Position numbers and translations under genes: made by a program
Notes under the pieces: generated by a model
Seen by the model: only the letters and a program-made list of their open reading frames with translations
Told to the model about the DNA's origin: nothing
The model's database searches: none
Shown here: positions 58,181 through 64,000 of the stretch, one piece after another
Numbering within the stretch: the first letter of the stretch is position 1
How the letters are laid out: each line of letters starts with the position of its first letter
DNA from: Micromonospora kangleipakensis
Lineage (GTDB): Bacteria; Actinomycetota; Actinomycetes; Mycobacteriales; Micromonosporaceae
DNA: 64,000 nt
NCBI RefSeq assembly: GCF_004217615.1
Contig: NZ_SHLD01000001.1
Location: 1,860,001-1,924,000, forward strand
Reading direction: 5' to 3'

Positions 58181-58897
58181 CTAGGGAACTTCAGCAAGCA
58201 CGCCGCGTCTGTCCCGGTGCCACGTCTGACCGTTGGTGTCAGTAAAGCGGAGCTCAGTTACGTAGGTCCGTTCGGGCATCTCCCAGGTGTCCGGCCTCAG
58301 TGCGGCCCGGTCGGGCTTCGGATAGACCTTGCGTCCACTCACAAGCCAGTCGCCTGGCGGGACCACCTCAATGACGACCGCCAAGAGACCACGCCATCGT
58401 TCGATCGGCACGAACTCGACATGAACCTGGTAAACCGGCAGCTCACTGGCGTTACGTATGGTGGCGCCCCACGCCGGCGCCGAGTTGGGGTCGGCGGGGT
58501 CGCTCAGTACGATGCTCGGCCACGCCGTGACCTTCTCCGCCTGCCTTGCAGGTGGTCTCTCTTGTTCGCCGAGCGACGCTATCCACTCTCGGTGTGCCCG
58601 TTTGATCCGGTGTAGTTCCTCGATCGTGAAGTGGTTCGGCTGGTCATCGACCCGCTTGTGGCAAGGGCTACACAGCAGGATGAGGTTTGAGTGATGGTCA
58701 ATCTGAGCCTGGGTCATCCCTAGGCGTCCGGCAGCTCTCGGCCCGCCCGGGGAGGCGGGAACGATGTGAGCCTCCTCCCCAAAGATTGACGGGTCGTCTG
58801 TCTCAGTGGCGGGCGTGAGCACCTGTCGGTGGCAGATTGCGCAGCGGCCACCGGACTCGACCCAGATGATCTTCCTTGTTCGTCCAGAAACCGCCAT
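58181..58897 (-). CDS. HNH nuclease-like protein with C-terminal beta domain
   Basis: The 238-residue protein has an HNH motif with zinc cysteines: GRCAICHRQVL, then EEAHIVPASPGGPRA, then SNLILLCSPCHKRVDD. A helix (IEELHRIKRAHREWIASLGE) leads to a separate domain of about 110 residues ending TDTNGQTWHRDRRGVLAEV, probably a beta sandwich. The ATG at 58897 looks leaderless (TAAAGT 7 bases upstream). It may act in DNA cleavage or defence; not known. Confidence 0.82.
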   Translation of the reverse strand: MAVSGRTRKIIWVESGGRCAICHRQVLTPATETDDPSIFGEEAHIVPASPGGPRAAGRLGMTQAQIDHHSNLILLCSPCHKRVDDQPNHFTIEELHRIKRAHREWIASLGEQERPPARQAEKVTAWPSIVLSDPADPNSAPAWGATIRNASELPVYQVHVEFVPIERWRGLLAVVIEVVPPGDWLVSGRKVYPKPDRAALRPDTWEMPERTYVTELRFTDTNGQTWHRDRRGVLAEVP

Positions 58898-59051
58898 GAC
58901 ACCCACTTTAGGGCGATGGACCGGGAGATCATCCGGCACAAGCCGGGCACAACTGATGACGACAAGCGCTGTCAACCGCTGTAAGCCAACGCAAGACTTC
59001 GCCGAGGTCAGCAGCCGATCCGCCCGATTGCAGATGATCCAGGCTTCGCCA

Positions 59052-59084
59052 TGGGGGTTCAGGGTTCGAGTCCCAGGGGCTCAC
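59052..59084 (+). repeat. tRNA 3'-end-like fragment
   Basis: The segment contains GGGTTCGAGTCCC flanked by GGGGGTTCA and AGGGGCTCACC. This is the look of a tRNA T-arm and 3' acceptor half but without a matching 5' half. It resembles, but is not, the tRNA-Ala att core. Probably a scar of an earlier integration. Confidence 0.4.
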
Positions 59085-59157
59085 CTGGCGGCTGAGTGAT
59101 CTACTGCCCGGGTGGGCAGCTCGAACATGGACTACCGCAGATCTGGTTTTTGGGTCC

Positions 59158-59553
59158 GTGACTATCAGGCAGAAGTGTGGGCTGTACCTCCTGGCGCAGG
59201 AGGCCAAGGGGATCCCCGAGGCTCCTGCGTGGCTCGCTGACGCCCGGGCTGACTGGGAGACACAGGCCACGGCCGGCTTCATGGGATGCGTGTCGTCCTG
59301 CCTGGATGACCATCTCGGAACGGAGCCCGATCGCGTTGCGCTTGCACTTGACCTGTCGGAGCGGGTCATGCGGCGACTGTGCGCTTGGTCTCCGGCCATC
59401 CCTAAGGATCTCGTAAACTCCTTCGGCACCGGCGACGAGCAGGAGGCATTCAATGCGGACCTGCCTACCGGCCCACTGCTGGCATGCGGTCGTGCCTTCA
59501 TCAGCCTGCTCCGCGGCGAGTTCCCACCCGGATACGACAGGTGGGCGTATTGA
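59158..59553 (+). CDS. Hypothetical protein
   Basis: The 131-residue product (IRQKCGLYLLAQEAKGIPEA ... GFMGCVSSCLDDHLG ... LACGRAFISLLRGEFPPGYD) is soluble with several cysteines. Codon third positions are GC-rich, which supports a real gene. GTG start, no Shine-Dalgarno. Function unknown. Confidence 0.6.
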   Translation: MTIRQKCGLYLLAQEAKGIPEAPAWLADARADWETQATAGFMGCVSSCLDDHLGTEPDRVALALDLSERVMRRLCAWSPAIPKDLVNSFGTGDEQEAFNADLPTGPLLACGRAFISLLRGEFPPGYDRWAY

Positions 59554-59941
59554 GATCCCCTGGGCAGACGGCCACGGGCAAGCTCGCGCGCCAGGCAGCA
59601 GAAAGGCAGCGAACCCAGTGGCAATCGTCGTCAACGATCGCGACCAGGCGCCAACTGACCTGTACCGCCACACAACGGAGCGCAGCAAACGACAAGGGTT
59701 GACGTCCCGTGCCGGCGTTCGGGACGAAGTGTGCAACGGCGTGCGCGGTTAGCGGCCTCGGTCGTGCTGCCTAGGCGTACCCCCGGCTTGGTGCTGTTGA
59801 TCGACGCCGGTACAGGCGACCACCGCGGACCGGTCAGCAGCAAGGGGTTTGAGGTAACGATGTCGGCCACGACAGCATCGCGGCCCGTGCCCGGCGAGCT
59901 GGTGACCAACGGCGACCGCCAGGGTAGGTGACGCATGAGCC
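59554..59941. other. Gene-poor region in the cargo
   Basis: A 388-base region. A short GTG frame near 59619 (about 44 codons) is possible but unsupported. Nothing else is recognised. Confidence 0.35.
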
Positions 59942-60487
59942 TCAGCCGGACAGCTGCCGCAACAGGGTCCGTGCGTCAGCCTCGGCAATGCCGGGAAGGT
60001 AGATGTGGAGGTCGTCGCCGCTGAGCGGTTCAAGGAGTTCAGGCGCGTCCACAACCCGGCCCTGGACGCTGATGGCAATCTGGCGCCCGGCAGCCCGTGC
60101 CGTCCATGCAGCGAATTCATCGCGATCTTCTGGCAGTAGCGTCACCACCACGACAAAATCGCGGCGCGCATCCTGTATCAGCTCAACCCGTTCGGCCCGG
60201 GTCACGTTGAGGCCGGGATCAAGGAAGTAGCACCAGTCCCCGCCTGCACCCGGGCCAGGCAATCCGCCTGCGCCCTCGACACACGCGGCCCGGTCTATCC
60301 GGACAACCACCTGCACCGACACCGAATTGCGGAGCTGCCGCGGCGCCATCGTGGGCACGGCCACGGTGCTCGGCTGCGGGGTCCGTTCACCGTGCAGCGA
60401 CGTACATGCGGCCGGGCCGATGGTGACCATGCTCGCAAGAAGGGCAACGGCTGCCCCAGATTGCCAACGTCGGCGCAGCACAGCCAT
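59942..60487 (-). CDS. Exported protein with SecDF-P1-head-like domain
   Basis: The 181-residue protein has a signal peptide with a possible lipobox at Cys28 (IGPAAC). The mature part matches the SecD periplasmic P1 head pattern: FVVVVTLLPEDRDEFAAWTA, RAAGRQIAISVQGRVVDAPE, and an end segment EADARTLLRQLSG. It lacks the SecD membrane helices. Role unknown; ATG at 60487. Confidence 0.7.
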   Translation of the reverse strand: MAVLRRRWQSGAAVALLASMVTIGPAACTSLHGERTPQPSTVAVPTMAPRQLRNSVSVQVVVRIDRAACVEGAGGLPGPGAGGDWCYFLDPGLNVTRAERVELIQDARRDFVVVVTLLPEDRDEFAAWTARAAGRQIAISVQGRVVDAPELLEPLSGDDLHIYLPGIAEADARTLLRQLSG

Positions 60488-60620
60488 GTCGTCTTCCGAT
60501 CTTGAACGTGGGGCGGTGAGGAGCGCTCCTATGATGCGATCCGGCGTCAAGAGTCCTGCCGTCGGGCAGGGGATGCACCTCCAAGGGAGATGTCGGCGGG
60601 GCCGAGCCCTTCGGTCTGCG

Positions 60621-60806
60621 TCAACGCGGTTGTCGCCGCATCCGGTCCCGCTGCATCCGCAGCGCTGCCGCTGCGGCAGCTATCAGCAGGACCGCCAGAA
60701 CGGTCCCGCCAGCCTTGACCGTCAGGCCTGCTAGCTCAGCAGTCGTCCCCCGCGGTGCACGAGTCAGCAGAGAGTCAGCGAACGGGGCGATTCCGGCCGA
60801 CACCAA
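60621..60806 (-). CDS. Possible small membrane protein
   Basis: The 61-residue frame has one hydrophobic helix (AGGTVLAVLLIAAAAAALRM) and a basic tail. GTG start, no clear ribosome site. Weak call. Confidence 0.3.
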   Translation of the reverse strand: MVSAGIAPFADSLLTRAPRGTTAELAGLTVKAGGTVLAVLLIAAAAAALRMQRDRMRRQPR

Positions 60807-60878
60807 AGGTCACAGCCGGCGAGACGCCGAGAGCAGGACCACAGGGAACGACACCCGCCGACACTGGTCGACAACGCC

Positions 60879-60899
60879 GCGCCTTGTAAGCGAGATGTC
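60879..60899. repeat. 21-bp direct repeat, right copy (tRNA-Thr-like)
   Basis: GCGCCTTGTAAGCGAGATGTC; one mismatch to 58113-58133. The two copies bracket 2.75 kb that carries the HNH, 131-residue and SecD-like genes. Confidence 0.6.
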
Positions 60900-60949
60900 G
60901 ACTGCGGGCGGTGGCTGGAGCCCTTGCCTGCCTTGGCCACACTGGCGGT

Positions 60950-61513
60950 GTGAGTTCGGGGATGCGGGTCCGGGTCGCGGTGCTGGCCGTCTGCATGCTG
61001 GTGGCCGCCGCGGTCGGTCTGTGGAAGGGCTGGGGGAGTGCGACGGTTGACCCGCCCTCGCCGCGCTCGGTATGCCAGCTCATTCGACCCGAGGTGTTCG
61101 ACCTTCTTGTACCTCGGCGTGGGCCGCTGCAGGCCGAGGGCGAGGAGGGGAGTCTCCCCGGTACCCGCTCGAACACCTGTTTGGCTGAGAGTGGGTCCGC
61201 TGTGAATGGGGCACGTGCCTCGCTGTGGGTCGCGTTGGTCCGCTACGGCCGGCACGATGGCCAGGGCCCGCAGTGCGTCAAGCGTGACTGGTCGCTGTTG
61301 GGGGCCATCAACCGCACCAACCACCGGGTCGCGCTCGGCGACGGCGCTGTCTACTTCGTTGAGGACGACCCCGACACCGGCCGGGTAATCTACCTCGCCG
61401 CCTGTCTCGGCACCTATCTCGTCTACGTCAGGTACGAGGCTGTCGGTGCTACTGACGCATCCATCGTCGAATCGGCTTCCACCGTCGCCCAGGAGGTGCT
61501 GTCGCAACTATGA
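60950..61513 (+). CDS. Hypothetical exported protein
   Basis: The 187-residue product has a signal-anchor (VRVAVLAVCMLVAAAVGLW) and a domain with paired cysteines (SVCQLIRPEVFDLLVP, NTCLAES, PQCVKRDW, AACLGTYLVYVRYEAV). This resembles DUF3558-type actinobacterial exported proteins by pattern. GTG start, probably leaderless. Confidence 0.72.
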   Translation: MSSGMRVRVAVLAVCMLVAAAVGLWKGWGSATVDPPSPRSVCQLIRPEVFDLLVPRRGPLQAEGEEGSLPGTRSNTCLAESGSAVNGARASLWVALVRYGRHDGQGPQCVKRDWSLLGAINRTNHRVALGDGAVYFVEDDPDTGRVIYLAACLGTYLVYVRYEAVGATDASIVESASTVAQEVLSQL

Positions 61514-61767
61514 TGTGGCCTCCCCCTCCCTGGGCACTCGGCATCGAGACCCTGCCACCCGGCCGTCCTGTCGATCGTCGGGTACTTCTGCGGGAAGGGC
61601 TGTTCGGTCTGGCGGCCCTGTCGCTCGTCATCGCTGTCGGGTTTCTCGGCTGGCACCTTGGCCGGCTCGCGGCACCCGCCGTTGTGCGATGGCAGATCGA
61701 AATCACCGATTCGAGGAATGAAGCCCCTCCACTGCCCCACCTGCCGGCGTCTCCGTTCGCGCAATGA
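61510..61767 (+). CDS. Small single-pass membrane protein
   Basis: The 85-residue product overlaps the previous gene as ATGA, so it is likely co-translated. It has a Pro-rich start and one membrane helix (LFGLAALSLVIAVGFLGWHL). Function unknown. Confidence 0.6.
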   Translation: MMWPPPPWALGIETLPPGRPVDRRVLLREGLFGLAALSLVIAVGFLGWHLGRLAAPAVVRWQIEITDSRNEAPPLPHLPASPFAQ

Positions 61768-62123
61768 CCCCCGCTGTTGCTGTTCGGGGCGAATGCTGGT
61801 GTCGGCTTTGAGCTGTGCATCATCGAGTCGAGTGGCAGCCAGTACGGCACCGAAGTACAGCAACTGAGTGGACCGCAGCAGGCTATGTGAGACTCATCCG
61901 TGCCAGCTGACCTCGCACGCGACCCGAAGCAGCCGCTCCGCCATGAGCTGGGGGTCATCAAGGGGTCGGCCCATCGTCTGAGCTTCCAGGCTAGGACCGA
62001 GCGTGCCAAGAGCGTGCCAGGTCGACGGGTGAGGTCCGGGAATTCGCGGGGACTGGCGGGGAGAGTCGAGGGGCTACCGCATGTCAGCGCCAGGCCAGGT
62101 CAGCGAGAACCGAGAGAGCCCAC
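61768..62123. other. Right end of the AICE, non-coding
   Basis: A 356-base region with no gene. It holds the paired TGCCA repeats (62000-62019) and CTGGGGGTCATCAAGGGGTCG at 61948-61968. This is the expected place for the second arm of the attachment site. Confidence 0.45.
62000..62019. repeat. Right arm-type integrase sites
   Basis: AGCGTGCCA occurs at 62000-62008 and 62011-62019, 11 bp apart. This is the same phase and TGCCA core as the pair at the left end. Confidence 0.45.
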
Positions 62124-62170
62124 CTGGCAGTGTGGGGGTCAGGGGTTCGAGTCCCCTCGGCTCCACCCTT
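62124..62170 (+). repeat. attR, 47-bp direct repeat, right copy
   Basis: Identical to 41943-41989. It is only a 3' fragment of tRNA-Ala, without the acceptor 5' strand or D arm. Confidence 0.95.
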
Positions 62171-62171
62171 C

Positions 62172-62215
62172 ACGACAAAGGGCGTTCGTCAGACATGACG
62201 GACGCCCTTTGTCGT
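62172..62215. terminator. Hairpin after attR
   Basis: A 19-bp stem (62172-62190 with 62197-62215, one G-U) on a 6-base loop. It sits between the tRNA fragment and the integrase remnant, like the hairpin on the left of the AICE. Confidence 0.7.
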
Positions 62216-62251
62216 TCCTGACGGCGGAAGTAGCCAAGCGAGTAGCCACGG

Positions 62252-62463
62252 TTACTTCCCCTCGCCCCACAGCACGTTCTCCATCGCGTCGGCAGCCTGG
62301 ACGAGCTGAGTGGGCATGACGTGGCTGTAGATGTTCATGGTGACGCCGATCTGGGAGTGACCGAGGAGTTCCATGAGAACCCGGGCGGGCACGCCCTGGG
62401 CGAGTAGGAGCGTGGCGGCAGTGTGCCGCAGGTCATGAAGACGGACCTTCGGCACTAGGCGAG
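62252..62463 (-). pseudogene. Truncated tyrosine integrase (C-terminal remnant)
   Basis: About 70 codons remain. They contain the HxxR box (RLHDLRHTAATLLLAQGV), LLGHSQIGVTMNIYSHV with the catalytic His and Tyr, and the natural C-terminus. The N-terminal 300 or so residues are missing. Sequence similarity to the intact int is limited to the motifs, so it is from a different element. It lies outside the 47-bp repeat in the position int would have. Confidence 0.85.
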
Positions 62464-62492
62464 TCGATCCGTCAGCGGCCGTTCCGGACTCT

Positions 62493-62518
62493 CTGTGACG
62501 GGTTGGTCACAGTAGGAT
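62493..62518 (+). promoter_or_regulatory. Palindromic operator and -10 box before the permease gene
   Basis: CTGTGAC (62493-62499) and GTCACAG (62506-62512) form a perfect inverted repeat with a 6-base centre, immediately followed by TAGGAT (62513-62518). A regulator bound here would block the promoter. Confidence 0.55.
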
Positions 62519-62654
62519 GCTGTCGTTGACTGGGAGAAGGTGATTCGCCCTGAGCACGACTGATCCAGCAGCCTCTGTCACGCCGGCCATCCCGGCCAGC
62601 GCCGACGACCAGCCCGCCGTCCACGACAGACAAGGTCGGGTCGGCTCGACCGAG

Positions 62655-63581
62655 GTGCTGTGCTTCCTGCTCATCCTCCTTGGCGTGCTGCATCGGCAGG
62701 TCGGCGCGCTGGTGGCGGATCCGCGTCTGCAGACCTGGCTGACCGTGTTCGTGTCGGTGATGGTGCAGGCGGTGCCGTTCCTCGTCTTCGGGGTGGTCCT
62801 GTCGGCCGTCATCGCGGTGTTCGTACCCCGGTCGTTCTGGGCCCGGGCGCTGCCCCGCCACCCGGCCGTCGCCGTGCCGGTCGCCGGCGTGGCGGGCGTG
62901 GTGCTGCCCGGCTGCGAGTGCGGCTCTGTACCGATCGCGTGTTCGCTGATCCGCTGCGGCGTCACTCCCGCTGCGGCGTTGGCGTTCCTGCTCGCCGCGC
63001 CGGCGATCAACCCGATCGTGCTCACCGCCACGGCGGTCGCCTTCCCCCGCAACCCGGAGATGGTGGCGGCTCGAGGCGGGGCCAGTCTGCTGGTCGCCCT
63101 GTTGATGGGCTGGTTGTGGCTGCGGTTGGGCCGCACTGAATGGATCCGTCTGCCGCATCGCGCCCACCTCGACGGGCTGCCCCGGATGGCGGCGTTCTGG
63201 ACCGCCTGCCGGCACGACGTCATCCACGCCGGCGGATTTCTCGTCCTGGGCGCCATGGCCGCGGCAACGATCAACGTTGCCATGCCCCAGCGGCTCCTGC
63301 ACGACCTGGCCGCCCGGCCGGTGCTGTCGGTGCTCGCCCTCGCCACGCTGGCGGTGCTGCTGTCCATCTGCTCCGAAGCCGACGCGTTCGTCGCCGCATC
63401 GCTGTCCCAGTTCTCCCTGACCGCTCGACTGGCCTTCCTCGTGGTCGGCCCGATGGTGGATTTGAAGCTCGTGTCCATGCAGGCCGGAATCTTCGGACGG
63501 CGGTTCGCCGCCCGCTTCGCCCCGGCCACCTTCGCCCTCGCCGTGCTCGTCGCGGCCGCAGTCGGGACGGTGGTCTGGTGA
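62655..63581 (+). CDS. YraQ/DUF318-type permease
   Basis: The 308-residue protein has about eight membrane helices and the family signature PGCECGSVPIACSLIRCGVT plus AAPAINPIVL. It pairs with a TIGR03943 protein, a combination often under metal (zinc) control in actinobacteria. GTG 62655 is used, but the frame extends upstream to a CTG at 62550 that has GGGAGAAGG before it, giving 35 more residues. Substrate unknown. Confidence 0.9.
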   Translation: MLCFLLILLGVLHRQVGALVADPRLQTWLTVFVSVMVQAVPFLVFGVVLSAVIAVFVPRSFWARALPRHPAVAVPVAGVAGVVLPGCECGSVPIACSLIRCGVTPAAALAFLLAAPAINPIVLTATAVAFPRNPEMVAARGGASLLVALLMGWLWLRLGRTEWIRLPHRAHLDGLPRMAAFWTACRHDVIHAGGFLVLGAMAAATINVAMPQRLLHDLAARPVLSVLALATLAVLLSICSEADAFVAASLSQFSLTARLAFLVVGPMVDLKLVSMQAGIFGRRFAARFAPATFALAVLVAAAVGTVVW

Positions 63582-64000
63582 GTCGCGGCACCCAGGCGGT
63601 CGTGCTGGTCTTCCTCGGCGGCGCGATCCTGCGCGCCAGCGTCACCGACCTGTACCTGCGCTACGTCAAGCAGGGGCTGCGACCGTTCCTCATCGCCGCC
63701 GGGGTCGTGCTGGTCGTCGCCGCGGTCGTGGCCCTCGTGCAGGAACTGCGCTATCTGAACCGACCCGAGGCCGAGCCGGACGACGACGGGCACGGACACG
63801 GCCGGTCGGGCCCCATGGTCGGCTGGCTGTTGCTGCTGCCGGCGATCGCGCTGCTGTTCGTCGTTCCACCGGCGTTGGGCGCCGACACCGCGTCACGCGC
63901 CGGCTCCGCCCTGACCGACAATCGGGACGTCGCCTACCCGCCGCTGCCGCCCGGTGATCCGGCTGACCTCACCCTCCTCGACTACGGCTACCGCGCCGTC
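63578..64000 (+). CDS. TIGR03943 family protein, 3' part outside window
   Basis: The first 141 codons are present. The GTG start overlaps the permease stop as GTGA. Two membrane helices (VVLVFLGGAILRASVTDLYL region and LIAAGVVLVVAAVVALV) and a His/Asp-rich linker (DDDGHGHGRSG) precede a third helix and the exported part. TIGR03943 proteins are putative partners of DUF318 permeases. The gene is cut by the window end. Confidence 0.88.
   Translation, partial: MSRGTQAVVLVFLGGAILRASVTDLYLRYVKQGLRPFLIAAGVVLVVAAVVALVQELRYLNRPEAEPDDDGHGHGRSGPMVGWLLLLPAIALLFVVPPALGADTASRAGSALTDNRDVAYPPLPPGDPADLTLLDYGYRAV

Larger units (their letters stand above)
60488..60949. other. Region between divergent genes, with the right tRNA-Thr-like repeat
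   Basis: A 462-base region that contains a weak 61-codon frame (60621-60806, minus) and the 21-bp repeat at 60879-60899. CACACT at 60939-60944 is a likely -10 for the next gene. Confidence 0.4.
41943..62170. mobile_element. Integrated AICE (pSAM2-type integrative and conjugative element)
   Basis: The element is bounded by a perfect 47-bp direct repeat (41943-41989 and 62124-62170) that starts in the anticodon loop of tRNA-Ala and runs past its 3' end. Inside, next to the left repeat, are int, xis and a rolling-circle Rep. Then come Spd-like, TraB/FtsK and regulatory genes in one operon, and 9 kb of cargo at the right. Size, gene set and order fit AICEs, which replicate after excision and transfer as double-stranded DNA by one TraB protein. 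Confidence 0.93.

Overview
The window is a 64-kb piece of a high-GC actinobacterial chromosome, most likely Micromonospora or a close relative (Micromonosporaceae). This rests on GC-rich third positions, many GTG/TTG starts and leaderless promoters, Tat and SecA proteins of actinobacterial type, and gene order: sahH ... mtrA-mtrB-lpqB-comF-hpf-secA ... prfB-ftsE-ftsX-smpB-ssrA, an order shared with streptomycetes and their relatives. The genus is inference; no 16S gene is present.

Bases 1-41,900 are chromosomal backbone. The 3' part of the S-adenosylhomocysteinase gene comes first, then a leftward group of small membrane/TPR genes. An EfeUOB iron importer follows, behind two tandem DtxR-type iron boxes. 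Next are an RDD protein, a divergent SpoIIM-family protein, and a leftward five-gene DUF58/MoxR/DUF4350/DUF4129/membrane operon. An IS110-family element sits between spoIIM and DUF58. MtrAB-LpqB, a frameshifted comF, hpf, two double-domain GNAT genes and secA follow, then an Rv3235-like gene and a BldC-like HTH gene that share an upstream repeat motif. PruA, a PadR regulator, prfB, ftsEX, smpB and tmRNA come next. The backbone ends with hypotheticals, a benzoylformate-decarboxylase-type enzyme, MTA phosphorylase, a YqgE/AlgH protein and tRNA-Ala(GGC).

Bases 41,943-62,170 are an actinomycete integrative and conjugative element (AICE, pSAM2 type) inserted in the 3' half of tRNA-Ala and bounded by a perfect 47-bp direct repeat. 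Its core is one tightly overlapping leftward operon (50,764 to 42,092): SCO3933-like regulator, small zinc protein, membrane protein, FtsK/TraB translocase, small proteins, DUF2637 Spd-like protein, rolling-circle Rep, Xis, Int. A divergent XRE-DUF5919 / NUDIX gene pair and a convergent HD-phosphohydrolase gene form the regulatory or immunity module. The right 9 kb is cargo: membrane and lipoprotein hypotheticals, an alpha/beta hydrolase, an HNH protein and a SecD-P1-like lipoprotein. This cargo is littered with tRNA-like scars of earlier recombination.

Beyond the right att site lies a truncated integrase, the remnant of a second element that used the same tRNA. After it comes a two-gene membrane operon (YraQ/DUF318 permease and TIGR03943 protein) that runs off the window.
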